48,949 nucleotides of DNA from Candidatus Babelota bacterium (GCA_003963225.1 RXKB01000026.1:1-48949), one strand, 5' to 3'; counted from the stretch's first letter, positions 1 through 6,971 are shown. Notes: generated by a model not told the origin, from the letters alone. Program-made: numbers and translations.

Positions 1-78
1 TAAACACTCATCACAATAGTAATCTTCCCAAGATTCTACCCAATGTGCTTTAGGTGAGTCACATGAACGGCATCTCAT
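1..78 (-). CDS. N-terminal part of small zinc-ribbon protein (partial copy)
   Basis: This is the left-end copy of the first 26 codons of the zinc-ribbon gene that is complete at 48789-48941. It is cut only by the window edge. The ATG at 76-78 overlaps the TGA (75-77) of the preceding gene in the ATGA arrangement typical of translational coupling. See the complete copy for the description. Confidence 0.8.
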   Translation of the reverse strand, partial: MRCRSCDSPKAHWVESWEDYYCDECL

Positions 79-86
79 TCTTCGCT
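1..86. repeat. 86-bp direct repeat joining the two window ends (left copy)
   Basis: Bases 1-86 are identical to 48864-48949. The repeat lies inside coding sequence and the minus-strand reading frame continues smoothly across the join, so the molecule is best read as a circular assembly with an overlap. A true short terminal repeat is possible but less likely, because its ends coincide exactly with the window ends. Unique genome length would be about 48,863 bp. Confidence 0.95.
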
Positions 87-248
87 CCAATCCGCTAAAC
101 AATCTGCTCCAATCCTGTGACTTTTACCGTTATTAGCCCATTCAATCTTTAGGCCAGGCCTTACAGCGAAAAAAGATTTATCCATGAAATTGTAACATTT
201 GAGAGGTTCTGGGAAGAAATACACAGAGAATTTTTCGTTAAGCCACAT
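75..248 (-). CDS. Hypothetical 57-aa protein with WSEE tail
   Basis: Function not recognised. The start chosen is the ATG at 246-248 (MWLNEKF), which has GGAG seven bases upstream. A longer in-frame start at 272 would overlap the previous gene more and lacks a good ribosome site. The protein is small, aromatic and soluble, and ends ADCLADWSEE. Its last codons plus stop (75-89) contain the GGAG and ATG of the next gene, the zinc-ribbon gene across the join. It belongs to the group of small early proteins with this C-terminal signature. Length and overlaps support a real gene; its role is unknown. Confidence 0.65.
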   Translation of the reverse strand: MWLNEKFSVYFFPEPLKCYNFMDKSFFAVRPGLKIEWANNGKSHRIGADCLADWSEE

Positions 249-252
249 AATC

Positions 253-447
253 TTACTCCGTCCAATTATCAAAAATAGACTTCGGCATTAAAAGGTATTG
301 GTCCGTAAATGAAGTCTGATTACTAAAAATTTTTGCAGCTTTACCATTTCTCAAAACTTGATAATGCTCACCTCCCTGAAGAAATGTTTTAAGTCTCTGG
401 CTTTCTAAATCTCTTATAACTAACCCGTCTGTCCTAAGAGTCGCCAT
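253..447 (-). CDS. Hypothetical 64-aa protein, DNWTE tail
   Basis: Unrecognised small soluble protein. The ATG (445-447) shares bases with the TAA stop of the cobT-like gene (TAATG), so it is probably translated by reinitiation. The C-terminus FDNWTE is encoded by TGG ACG GAG TAA, which also supplies the GGAG ribosome site for the following gene. No transmembrane segment or known motif is visible. It follows the cobS/cobT-like genes in the same operon, but nothing ties it functionally to them. Confidence 0.65.
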   Translation of the reverse strand: MATLRTDGLVIRDLESQRLKTFLQGGEHYQVLRNGKAAKIFSNQTSFTDQYLLMPKSIFDNWTE

Positions 448-2300
448 TACAGCCTCACTTTACCGCCAGTAAGCAGGTTACTAAGTTGATTGAAGATAGC
501 ACCAGAAAGGTCTTCTACCTTAGAGATACTAACAGATTTAGGGTAAAGATCTTTAACATGGCCAGTAAGAATACCGATACCAACACACTCCACACCATTC
601 ACAGTGCATTCTTCAATAGCATTCTTCAGACCAAGCACCAGAGGACTTCTTTCACCATACACATCACTAATATTGATAGTCGCATTAGCAGGCTCACCAT
701 CAGACAGGACAAAGAGAATCTTACGCTTCTCAGGTCTATTCAGAAGTTCATGATAAGCCCAGATGATCGCATCACGGTCAGAGTTGTTACCAGAAGCACA
801 TTCTCTGATTGCCGCAATAGAGCCTTTAGCCAATTGTAGGCTCTGATTAAACTCCTTGAACTTGAAAAGGTTCAGAGGCTCTATGCGGTGATACTTGGCT
901 TTGCTTCTTTTTGCATTGTCAACAAGTTTGTAATAGTGATCGTTCCTTGCATCAGAATTATCAAACCCACTGATCTGGTAGCGAATCTGAGTGCCTTCAA
1001 GGCATTCTGCAAAGGCAACAGTGGCATCAGTGGCTACCTTGATTTTGCTACCACCCATAGAGCCGCTAAGGTCAATAAGGAAGTGAACAGCAGTATCCAT
1101 CTCCATACGATCCTTACGCTGCTTATAGACGGTAGGAGAACCCATAGAACCAGCAACAAGCCGCTTGGTGTCAAGCTTACCAAACTCTCTTGCAAAGTCC
1201 CAATCACGAGTCTCCTTAGCCATAAGGGCACGTCTCAGTTTTGCTTTCATGGTGTTGACAAGACCACCAAGGTTAGACTTAGTGCGCTCATAGTTAACAG
1301 CAGAAGTTCTTTCCAGCAGTTCTTTACGGTAGTCTTTACGCTTGTTAGTAGAGGTCTTGGTGAATACCTCGTCATATCTGTCAGTAAGGATACGATAGTC
1401 AGTTCCTTTAGGCTTTTCCTCCTTCATGAACTGATCAACCTTAGACTTGACAGCCTCCTTAATAGCCTCAATAGGGCCATCAAGCATAGTGTTGCCTTCG
1501 TTATCCTTCAGCTTACCAGTGGCCTTTTTACCATGCTTAGGTTTTCCTTGGGTAAAGTCACCATCTTTATCAAACTTGAAGTCTTCAGGGTTACCATCCA
1601 GACCAGAGCCACCAGCATCAGGCTTACCGTCCTCAGGCATAGGCTCTGGAGCTTTATTCTTGGTGGATTCTTCCAGAAGCTTTTCAATAGCCAGTGCAAG
1701 GTTAAGAATCTCGTCTACATTCTTGCAGGCTTTAGCCTCATCAGCGAATTTGTGGCCCCAAGCCTTGAAACGCTCAGGGATCATCTGATACATCTCTTCA
1801 TTAATAGCACCAGTGTAGTCCCTAGTACCGGCACGAAGGATTGCATTCTGAATTGCAGGAGCCGTGATAGTAGTAAACACCTCAGAGTTAGCCTTCAGGT
1901 GTTCAAGTTCCTTAACTCCTGTAGTCTCCCGCATGACAGAAAGGTTCTTCTGCGCACCGGGATATTCCTTCATGATACGATCTTCGATACGCATATCCTC
2001 AAGACAGTTGGCAATAGCCAGAGCCTGTTGACTCTGAGTCTCACCAAAGGCTTGCCACGATTCAAAGTTGGTATGGCGAAGGTGTCCTGCCTCATGGTCC
2101 AGAAGTCCACGCATGGTCATGGTTTCTTCATGAGAAAACTCTAGATTGTCAGGCAGAGAAGGAAGCGTAATCTCCTTACCATCAGTCCATGCAGTGCCAG
2201 TGACACCATCAGCCTCAAACACAACAGTAGCTTCTTGGTTACGTCCAAAGACAGCAGCAGTCTGCTGAATCTCATGAACAAGCTCATGACCTTTCTTCAT
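447..2300 (-). CDS. cobT-like: CobT-like VWA-domain protein
   Basis: 617-aa protein resembling the CobT subunit of aerobic cobaltochelatase and other VWA partners of MoxR-type AAA ATPases. Near the N-terminus is an HExxH-type metal site (H69-EAG-H73). A long charged, acidic Gly/Pro-rich middle (about residues 210-300) resembles the CobT linker. The C-terminal half is a von Willebrand A domain with an intact MIDAS DLSGSM starting at D410 and a later LSDGEP segment. It lies two cistrons downstream of the CobS-like ATPase, its expected partner. In cobaltochelatase, CobST drives CobN to insert cobalt into hydrogenobyrinate diamide. No cobN is present here, so the phage pair would need host CobN, or may be a chaperone unrelated to B12. 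The ATG overlaps the preceding WSEEE stop. Confidence 0.8.
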   Translation of the reverse strand: MKKGHELVHEIQQTAAVFGRNQEATVVFEADGVTGTAWTDGKEITLPSLPDNLEFSHEETMTMRGLLDHEAGHLRHTNFESWQAFGETQSQQALAIANCLEDMRIEDRIMKEYPGAQKNLSVMRETTGVKELEHLKANSEVFTTITAPAIQNAILRAGTRDYTGAINEEMYQMIPERFKAWGHKFADEAKACKNVDEILNLALAIEKLLEESTKNKAPEPMPEDGKPDAGGSGLDGNPEDFKFDKDGDFTQGKPKHGKKATGKLKDNEGNTMLDGPIEAIKEAVKSKVDQFMKEEKPKGTDYRILTDRYDEVFTKTSTNKRKDYRKELLERTSAVNYERTKSNLGGLVNTMKAKLRRALMAKETRDWDFAREFGKLDTKRLVAGSMGSPTVYKQRKDRMEMDTAVHFLIDLSGSMGGSKIKVATDATVAFAECLEGTQIRYQISGFDNSDARNDHYYKLVDNAKRSKAKYHRIEPLNLFKFKEFNQSLQLAKGSIAAIRECASGNNSDRDAIIWAYHELLNRPEKRKILFVLSDGEPANATINISDVYGERSPLVLGLKNAIEECTVNGVECVGIGILTGHVKDLYPKSVSISKVEDLSGAIFNQLSNLLTGGKVRL

Positions 2301-2494
2301 TCTTCTTCACTCCAAAAGAGAATTGGTAGAGGGGCCACCAAGGCAGCCCATTTGTATTCGTAACCGTTTATTTTCCAGCCATCACCATTCTTCGTCCATA
2401 TCTCCGAGTCTAGCCCGGACACATACCATCCTGTTTCATTTGGCCAGTATATAATATATATATAATAGGCTTTCTATTATAGACGTAGAGACCA
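2297..2494 (-). pseudogene. Frameshifted small ORF between cobS- and cobT-like genes
   Basis: The ATG at 2492-2494 has a strong AAGGGG ribosome site overlapping the cobS stop. Its frame closes after about 19 codons, inside or just past a TA-rich tract (about 2447-2466). A second frame, offset by one base, runs from that tract to 2297 without stops, encodes a tryptophan-rich 50-residue stretch ending ILFWSEEE, and its TGA overlaps the cobT ATG. Both ends are built as for a coupled gene, so an intact version probably existed. Adding one TA unit would restore the frame. Assembly error, phase variation, programmed frameshift and genuine decay all remain possible. Confidence 0.6.
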
Positions 2495-2497
2495 TAT

Positions 2498-4192
2498 TTA
2501 CCCCTTTGCCACACGGTCCACCAAGCCTTTCAGCACCGCACCATCAGCCTCAGTGGCACGGTCAACGATAGTCTGAGTGAGGGCACGATGGAGGTTCTTC
2601 TTGTCCATCGGATAGACAGAGTTGAAGAAAATCACAGAACGAGCAATGGCCAGCATACCACGAGGACTGATAGGCTGAAGCACTTTGGCTTTCTCGAATG
2701 CGTCAAGATGTTCAGTGCTATACTTGGTGATCGTGTTAGCTTCCTCATCACTCAGCACAGGGAAATGACGCTTGAGCAGTTCCTTGCGATCCTTCTCGGT
2801 TAGGTATTCAACCTTAGCCCAGATGGTGAATCGGTCAAGGAATGCCAGAGACTGAGGACGAGCACCTTGATACATACCATGCTCATCACCTTGACCGACA
2901 GTGTTACCAGTGCCGAACATACGGAAGTTAGGATCAGGATGAACCACCCGGCCACCATCCTCAGTGATCACAAGACCGTTACCTTCCAGAGCAGCTTGCA
3001 TGACATAGCTGACATCAGGACGGCAGAAGTCCAACTCATCGAAGACACAGATATAGGGACCAGACATGGCACGAGGAAGCATACCATCCACAAAGACAGA
3101 CTTACCATCTTGCAGAGTATCCCGACCAATCAGGTCCATACGAGTAATCTCAGAGTCGAAGTTGATACGCATGAAGGGCCAGTTAAGGTGCGCTGCAAGC
3201 TGTTCGATAAGAGTGGTCTTACCAGAGCCAGTGTGGCCTTGCAGATACATACGCTGATTGGTAAGCACAGCATAAATAGCACGAATCAGAAGTTCCTCGC
3301 GGAAGATGTAGTTAGGGTCAACCTCAGGAACATCAGGATGCACACCATCCCATTCCCATACAGGAACTTCCATAGCCAGCTTCTTAAGAGTGGGGAAGAC
3401 ATCCCCGACATTCTTCATGACAATCTTGCCATTCGGAATAGTGCCATCTCCGATAACTTTAGCGTCCTCGAAAGGCTTAGCTGCCAACTCCTTGGACATA
3501 CGGGAAATTGCAGAGGACATATCCTTGAGTTGTTTGTTCAGTCCTGCGATTTCCCTATCGGAAAGTTCCTTGATCTTGCCTGCCTCCTGAGCAAGACGAG
3601 ATTGAATCTTACCAGACTCTCTGACAAACTTCTCAAGATCAGTCCACTTGGGAGCCTCGAAGCTAGTCAGAAGATGGTCAAGGGTAGTCTTCTTCTCGGT
3701 GGTAAGTTCAGGAATCTTGGGAATGGAAAGACCTTCAATGTTGATAGGTTTGAAGGCACCTTCTTCAGTAAAGAGTTTCCAGTGACGATACATATCCCAG
3801 AGAGTCTTGACAAACTTATCCTCAGGAACAAAGTTAGGAATGATCTGTGCATCAGAGGGAGCATCAAGCACAACCTCGACAAACTCCTCATGAGTCACAG
3901 CACCACTAGCCACAAAGAGTACAGCAAAGGGAGGGATCAAGTCAAGAGATTTGTAGAAGGTTCTCTCAAATTTCTTTTCGATAGCCTCATACCCAGAGGG
4001 ATTAACCTCCTTGATATAACGCTTGAAGGCGTGCTTGACATCCTTGCCCTTCATCTCCCATTTGTCAGGGTCAAGAAGTTCAATCTCTTTCACAAGGTCT
4101 TCGATGTTACCGCTGGTGCTAGGTCCATTGTCCTTGAACATGAAGTTGCAAAGCGGGTAGATTTCTTCCGCAAGTTTATTGAAGTCAGTCAT
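2498..4192 (-). CDS. cobS-like: CobS-like MoxR-family AAA+ ATPase
   Basis: 564-aa ATPase. The N-terminal half (about 1-290) is a phage-type helical region including a coiled-coil-prone, Lys/Glu-rich stretch. The C-terminal AAA+ core has a Walker A GHTGSGKTT (about residues 319-327), Walker B VFDELDF (about 383-389), and later an arginine-rich PRGMLAIARS segment. This matches the MoxR/CobS clade, which works with VWA proteins such as the CobT-like product two cistrons downstream. CobS hydrolyses ATP to drive cobalt insertion into the corrin ring. Phage homologues have been called cobS, though chaperone roles are equally possible. The start has GGAG ten bases upstream. CobS alone is commonly seen in cyanophages; here a VWA partner is encoded beside it. 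Confidence 0.85.
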   Translation of the reverse strand: MTDFNKLAEEIYPLCNFMFKDNGPSTSGNIEDLVKEIELLDPDKWEMKGKDVKHAFKRYIKEVNPSGYEAIEKKFERTFYKSLDLIPPFAVLFVASGAVTHEEFVEVVLDAPSDAQIIPNFVPEDKFVKTLWDMYRHWKLFTEEGAFKPINIEGLSIPKIPELTTEKKTTLDHLLTSFEAPKWTDLEKFVRESGKIQSRLAQEAGKIKELSDREIAGLNKQLKDMSSAISRMSKELAAKPFEDAKVIGDGTIPNGKIVMKNVGDVFPTLKKLAMEVPVWEWDGVHPDVPEVDPNYIFREELLIRAIYAVLTNQRMYLQGHTGSGKTTLIEQLAAHLNWPFMRINFDSEITRMDLIGRDTLQDGKSVFVDGMLPRAMSGPYICVFDELDFCRPDVSYVMQAALEGNGLVITEDGGRVVHPDPNFRMFGTGNTVGQGDEHGMYQGARPQSLAFLDRFTIWAKVEYLTEKDRKELLKRHFPVLSDEEANTITKYSTEHLDAFEKAKVLQPISPRGMLAIARSVIFFNSVYPMDKKNLHRALTQTIVDRATEADGAVLKGLVDRVAKG

Positions 4193-4194
4193 TC

Positions 4195-4416
4195 TCAGTT
4201 CTCCGTTTCAGTGTTGAAGGTTGATAGTTTTGAGGGGAGGATAAGGTTTATAGATTTTACCTTATCACAATCAGATGCACTCATTTTTCTTTCACTAGAA
4301 AGAAGGCGGTATCTAAATTCTTGTGGACCATGATGAAAGAAAGAACCACATTTCTTTAGAAAGAAGTTTAAACCTATAAATCTGACATAGTGTAATTCAA
4401 AGGACTCTAAAACCAT
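4195..4416 (-). CDS. Hypothetical 73-aa protein
   Basis: Unrecognised open frame filling the space between gene 4397-4615 and the cobS-like gene. The start chosen is ATG 4414-4416 (MVLES), inside the end of the preceding gene in another frame. A TTG one codon earlier is also possible. It contains a basic, Cys-containing middle and a Ser/Thr-rich tail. Support is only position and lack of stops, so it could be a chance frame. Confidence 0.45.
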   Translation of the reverse strand: MVLESFELHYVRFIGLNFFLKKCGSFFHHGPQEFRYRLLSSERKMSASDCDKVKSINLILPSKLSTFNTETEN

Positions 4417-4615
4417 CAAACCCCTCCGTATATACTAGAGTGTTACCCATGATAACCACTTCCTTACTGGCTAACTCAGTAAGAATCTCTTGCACCACCA
4501 CATGTCTTTCCTCACCTTTAGTCATATTGTATTGACAGAGAGGAATAAGTGCAGTGCCCATGATACCACAAATGGCTAATGGTTCCAGTTTGATTTCTTC
4601 CAGTTCAGCGGCCAT
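4397..4615 (-). CDS. Hypothetical 72-aa protein
   Basis: Unrecognised. The start is set at ATG 4613-4615 (MAAELEEI), which has GGAGG eight bases upstream. A longer start at 4630 lacks this. The N-terminal third is acidic, followed by a mildly hydrophobic segment around residues 17-30 and a mixed C-terminus ending DGFRVL. It follows a hairpin that closes the tRNA transcript, so its expression may depend on read-through. Confidence 0.6.
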   Translation of the reverse strand: MAAELEEIKLEPLAICGIMGTALIPLCQYNMTKGEERHVVVQEILTELASKEVVIMGNTLVYTEGFDGFRVL

Positions 4616-4628
4616 TTTCAACGCCTCC

Positions 4629-4650
4629 AAAATAGCCTCGTACAGAGGCT
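4629..4650 (-). terminator. Terminator-like hairpin after the tRNA pair
   Basis: On the minus strand AGCCTC and GAGGCT form a perfect 6-bp stem with a 5-base loop, followed by ATTTT. It lies between tRNA-Leu and gene 4397-4615, overlapping the approach to that gene's ribosome site. It could act as an attenuator or a processing boundary for the tRNA transcript. Two more palindromes, centred near 4671 and 4695, lie in the same spacer. Confidence 0.5.
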
Positions 4651-4731
4651 CTAGGTGTTTTAGCTAGGGTACCCTATGAAAACTCTTAGAGGGCCTCTAG
4701 CGGCTCTCCTATGAAGCCTACGGGCATAGTA

Positions 4732-4815
4732 TGGTAGGGACGGTGGGCTTCGAACCCACACGCATAGAGCAAGGGATTTTAAGTCCCTCATGTCTACCTA
4801 TTCCATCACGTCCCC
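4732..4815 (-). tRNA. tRNA-Leu (anticodon UAA)
   Basis: Complete cloverleaf, 84 nt. The acceptor GGGGACG pairs with CGTCCCT (one G-U at the end), the anticodon stem AGGGA/TCCCT carries loop CTTAAAA (anticodon TAA), and an extended variable arm fits class II tRNA-Leu. The T-arm GTGGG-TTCGAAG-CCCAC is perfect and the 3' CCA is encoded. It reads UUA, a codon typical of AT-richer phage genes and scarce in GC-rich hosts. Confidence 0.95.
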
Positions 4816-4819
4816 ATTA

Positions 4820-4895
4820 TGGCGACCCCGGAGCGATTCGAACGCCCGACCTAGGAATTAGAAGTTCCTTGCTCTATCCACTGAGCTACGGGGCC
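4820..4895 (-). tRNA. tRNA-Arg (anticodon UCU)
   Basis: Complete 76-nt cloverleaf. The acceptor GGCCCCG pairs with CGGGGTC, the D-arm is standard (GCTC...GAGC), the anticodon stem AGGAA/TTCCT carries loop CTTCTAA (anticodon TCT), and the T-loop is TTCGAAT with an encoded CCA. It reads AGA, a codon used often in the late phage genes (for example the terminase and large virion protein genes) and likely rare in a GC-rich alphaproteobacterium. It lies four bases upstream of tRNA-Leu in the transcript. Confidence 0.95.
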
Positions 4896-4901
4896 AATTC
4901 T

Positions 4902-4991
4902 TTACAATGCTAGGAAGATAACGCAGAGGATAAACATTGCAGCACTGAAGACAACAGTGGCAATGATTTCAGCTACAGCAAACCAGAACAT
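4902..4991 (-). CDS. 29-aa single-pass membrane peptide
   Basis: A very short frame whose ATG (4989-4991) shares one base with the TGA of the preceding gene (TGATG). It encodes almost pure hydrophobic sequence (FWFAVAEIIATVVF, then FILCVIFLAL), one membrane helix with no charged tail. The stop is six bases before tRNA-Arg. The overlap and the membrane-helix composition argue for a real micro-protein, but nothing shows its role. Confidence 0.5.
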   Translation of the reverse strand: MFWFAVAEIIATVVFSAAMFILCVIFLAL

Positions 4992-5359
4992 CACATCACC
5001 ATCCAATACTTGTTCAGGTCAGGACGATAAGTAAATCCGTCAGAGTTTAGTGCTTCTTTAGCAGTAAACTCCACCATCTGACCAATGTAATTATCGTCAA
5101 TAAAGCATTCCATTTTATCACCAGAGATAGTGATTACACATTCCTGATTCTTTGTGAAACCTAGAGGCAACACAAAAGCCTCATAGTCTTCTTCTCTACA
5201 AAGAAAGGAGACCTCAAGCTGTCCTTTCCACATGCCAATACACTGGACAAGATTACCTTTGGTCTTACTCATGGCAACCTGAGTATCAAAGTGCCTCAGA
5301 AACTTAGCCAGAGTATGTGTATCATGTACACTGTCAATTGAGAACAGAACATAGTTCAT
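4991..5359 (-). CDS. Hypothetical 122-aa protein
   Basis: Unrecognised soluble protein. The start is ATG 5357-5359 (MNYVLFS), with GGAG six bases upstream inside the codons for the previous gene's WSE tail; the start shares a base with that gene's TGA. The sequence has alternating beta-type segments (VLFSIDS, LEVSFLC, ECVITIS) and ends NKYWMVM. No catalytic motif is evident. It sits in the early leftward block of small genes just before the tRNAs. Confidence 0.7.
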   Translation of the reverse strand: MNYVLFSIDSVHDTHTLAKFLRHFDTQVAMSKTKGNLVQCIGMWKGQLEVSFLCREEDYEAFVLPLGFTKNQECVITISGDKMECFIDDNYIGQMVEFTAKEALNSDGFTYRPDLNKYWMVM

Positions 5360-5565
5360 CACTCACTCCATTGGATTAGAGGTTGAAGCAATAGAGGAAA
5401 GTCTGTTTTATTAAGTTTTTTATGTTTATATGGATTATTTTTTCTATGTTTTAAAGTTGTATAAGGACTTCTGCTGCCTGCTATCACTCTTTTTCCAAAA
5501 GTCCAGACTGAAAAATAAGGTTTACCACCTTCTATTGATGCGGCTAGGATTACTTGGTTCTCCAT
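5359..5565 (-). CDS. Hypothetical 68-aa basic protein, WSE tail
   Basis: Unrecognised small protein with a Lys/Asn-rich centre (KHRKNNPYKHKK) and the C-terminus PLIQWSE. The last codons TGG AGT GAG TGA supply the ribosome site for the next gene. Its 5' leader shares a diverged repeat with the leader of gene 6220-6591 (5610-5630 and 6642-6662), so the two genes may share regulation. The basic centre could contact nucleic acid, but this is only composition. Confidence 0.65.
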   Translation of the reverse strand: MENQVILAASIEGGKPYFSVWTFGKRVIAGSRSPYTTLKHRKNNPYKHKKLNKTDFPLLLQPLIQWSE

Positions 5566-5609
5566 GATGGTTCCTTACCTTTGATTCATTTTAGTTGGAT
5601 CATTGATTG

Positions 5610-5630
5610 CCACAGCGGATGATAGTAGTT
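5610..5630 (-). repeat. Leader repeat, copy 1
   Basis: A 21-base segment matching 6642-6662 at 18 positions. Both copies lie 45-80 bases before a start codon on the minus strand, and looser similarity extends to the ribosome sites (AATCAAAGG in both). It may be a shared regulatory leader or an older duplication of a leader with its gene. Confidence 0.5.
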
Positions 5631-5667
5631 GTGTTGTTTCAAAGATCAGGAGAGAAAGCAAAGATAC

Positions 5668-5877
5668 TCATTTCATTCTATCCAGTCTTTTCATGGTTTT
5701 CTCTATAATTCTAATGACAGACTGACAGAAATCGTATTCTATAGTAGACTCACAATCAGATAGATACTCTGCTTTCCATTCATTGTGCTTAGCCTTTTCA
5801 GACCAGTATACAACGGCAGGTTTATAACCTATTTTTCGCCAATGATGGACCTTCTCAAAGTCGTTCAATTCAGACAT
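5668..5877 (-). CDS. Hypothetical 69-aa protein
   Basis: Unrecognised, charged small protein (MSELNDFEKVHHW...) with a helical, Lys/Arg-rich C-terminus (IIEKTMKRLDRMK). Its ATG overlaps the end of the preceding gene, with a GGGAT/AGAGAAG ribosome site within that gene's WDREDV codons. About 100 bases without an open frame follow it. Confidence 0.65.
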   Translation of the reverse strand: MSELNDFEKVHHWRKIGYKPAVVYWSEKAKHNEWKAEYLSDCESTIEYDFCQSVIRIIEKTMKRLDRMK

Positions 5878-6079
5878 CTTCTCTATCCCATTTGACTAGA
5901 CTGAACGGTGCTATAAGAAACCAAGCCCTAATTAAATGAGAGTCCGTTACATAACCACCTTCAGTAAACTCTACCTCTTTAAAGCTGTTTATGTAAACGT
6001 AGTTATTATTATACTGAAGATGAAGATTCCGTCCGGTTCTACTAATCAGGATACCTTGAGGTTGATCTATTGGAGCCAT
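5870..6079 (-). CDS. Hypothetical 69-aa protein
   Basis: Unrecognised. The start is placed at ATG 6077-6079 (MAPIDQPQG), overlapping the stop of the 50-aa membrane protein gene. A longer start at 6106 would overlap it more. Beta-rich sequence with an Asn/Tyr patch (LQYNNNYVYINS), ending LVKWDREDV, a variant of the Trp-acid tail seen in neighbouring small proteins. The overlaps support translation; function is unknown. Confidence 0.6.
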   Translation of the reverse strand: MAPIDQPQGILISRTGRNLHLQYNNNYVYINSFKEVEFTEGGYVTDSHLIRAWFLIAPFSLVKWDREDV

Positions 6080-6219
6080 AGCATCACCAGTCCACCAGCA
6101 ATCCATCCCACTGTCAGACCGGCAAGGAAACCAATCTGTAACCCACGATAGAACATCATCCTACCTAGGTGGATAGCTACCAGCTTCCATTCCTCTTCAG
6201 TGAGGTTCCGCTGTTCCAC
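6067..6219 (-). CDS. 50-aa single-pass membrane protein (GTG start)
   Basis: The GTG start (6217-6219) comes immediately after the TAA of the preceding gene and has a strong GGAGG five bases upstream. Layout: a charged, amphipathic N-terminus (EQRNLTEEEWKL), then one hydrophobic helix (about residues 28-48, GFLAGLTVGWIAGGLVMLWL) ending in Gln. Probably an inner-membrane early protein; small early membrane peptides of this kind often act in host takeover or superinfection exclusion, but nothing here proves that. Confidence 0.65.
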   Translation of the reverse strand: MEQRNLTEEEWKLVAIHLGRMMFYRGLQIGFLAGLTVGWIAGGLVMLWLQ

Positions 6220-6591
6220 TTAGACCTCCACTAGCCCATGCACAAAGTGCGTAGCCATACGATCAAAGACAAAAGGATCAGAGAGGTTCTTGGTGCCACG
6301 CTTCATGCTGGCAATCTTGTTCAATCCTTCCTTGAGAACATGACCAGTAGGGACAGGAAGACGATCAGACTCCTTGACATCATGCGTCTGCATGTAAGCC
6401 TTAGGCTCTGCCTCCTGAATCTTGGGACGTGCAACGAAAGGTGCTGCTACATAGTCACCATTCTTATCATGAATGATGTTATGAGGACGACGCTTGCCAG
6501 CCTTGGCAGGAAGACCAAACTTCGCACGATTAGCCTTCGTCTTAGTCTTGCTATTTTGACGGGCTTTGGCTTTGGACATACCAGCGGCCAT
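6220..6591 (-). CDS. Hypothetical basic 123-aa protein
   Basis: Unrecognised. The start is ATG 6589-6591 (MAAGMSKAKARQ), preceded by AGGAG at good spacing. An upstream in-frame start at 6645 adds residues without a ribosome site. The first 40 residues are very rich in Lys, Arg and Ala (KAKARQNSKTKTKANRAK), suggesting nucleic-acid binding. The remainder is mixed and ends THFVHGLVEV. It follows the second copy of the leader repeat. Confidence 0.7.
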   Translation of the reverse strand: MAAGMSKAKARQNSKTKTKANRAKFGLPAKAGKRRPHNIIHDKNGDYVAAPFVARPKIQEAEPKAYMQTHDVKESDRLPVPTGHVLKEGLNKIASMKRGTKNLSDPFVFDRMATHFVHGLVEV

Positions 6592-6641
6592 AGTTATTCT
6601 CCTTTGATTTGAAGTTAGTTGTGGACATTGTGCTTCATAGT

Positions 6642-6662
6642 CCACTCCGCATGATAGTAGTT
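6642..6662 (-). repeat. Leader repeat, copy 2
   Basis: Partner of 5610-5630 (18 of 21 bases identical). In this copy the transcript can also form a 6-bp hairpin, GTGGAC with GTCCAC (about 6620-6644), between the repeat and the AGGAG of gene 6220-6591. Confidence 0.5.
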
Positions 6663-6825
6663 AGGCAGGAATCACGTATACCTGATGTATAACGCCACCA
6701 TGATCAACTACATGTCTAGACTTCCATTTGATAAGGGATACTAAATCATCAAGTTTGACGTTAGGGTACGTCTTAGCTTCAACGTTATCATTCTTATCGA
6801 ACCATTCAAACTGTACGTTATACAT
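6661..6825 (-). CDS. Hypothetical 54-aa protein
   Basis: Small open frame, ATG 6823-6825 to TAA 6661-6663, starting MYNVQFEWFDKND. Mixed beta/alpha composition with an internal SLIKWKSRH. Unrecognised. It follows directly after the 47-aa gene with a two-base gap, and its stop abuts the leader repeat, consistent with compact early gene packing. Confidence 0.55.
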   Translation of the reverse strand: MYNVQFEWFDKNDNVEAKTYPNVKLDDLVSLIKWKSRHVVDHGGVIHQVYVIPA

Positions 6826-6827
6826 GG

Positions 6828-6971
6828 TTAAACCTTTCGCTTGAGCTTATGCAACACAGCCTGCTTATCGGTGAGGATACGATGCACCCAACCGAAAACT
6901 TTCAGTTGCTCATACTGCACCCAATTGCAGGGCACCACTTGGCCATTAGCCATCTCTACATAATAGGACAT
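6828..6971 (-). CDS. Hypothetical 47-aa basic protein
   Basis: ATG 6969-6971 with AAGGAAAAGGG upstream, ending at TAA 6828-6830. Starts MSYYVEMANGQ and ends in a basic helix (AVLHKLKRKV). Unrecognised. It begins about 75 bases downstream, in transcript order, of the tRNA-like element. Confidence 0.55.
   Translation of the reverse strand: MSYYVEMANGQVVPCNWVQYEQLKVFGWVHRILTDKQAVLHKLKRKV

Noticed and set aside
2297..2494. Full-length gene using an ATA, ATT or GTG start in the second frame
   Set aside because: ATA/ATT starts are very rare, the only GTG lies well inside the conserved-looking part, and the strong ribosome site belongs to the ATG of the other frame.
888..4333. Long plus-strand frames of 418 and 488 codons opposite the cobT- and cobS-like genes
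   Set aside because: They are antisense shadows of well-supported genes. They lack ribosome sites and show no protein family features.
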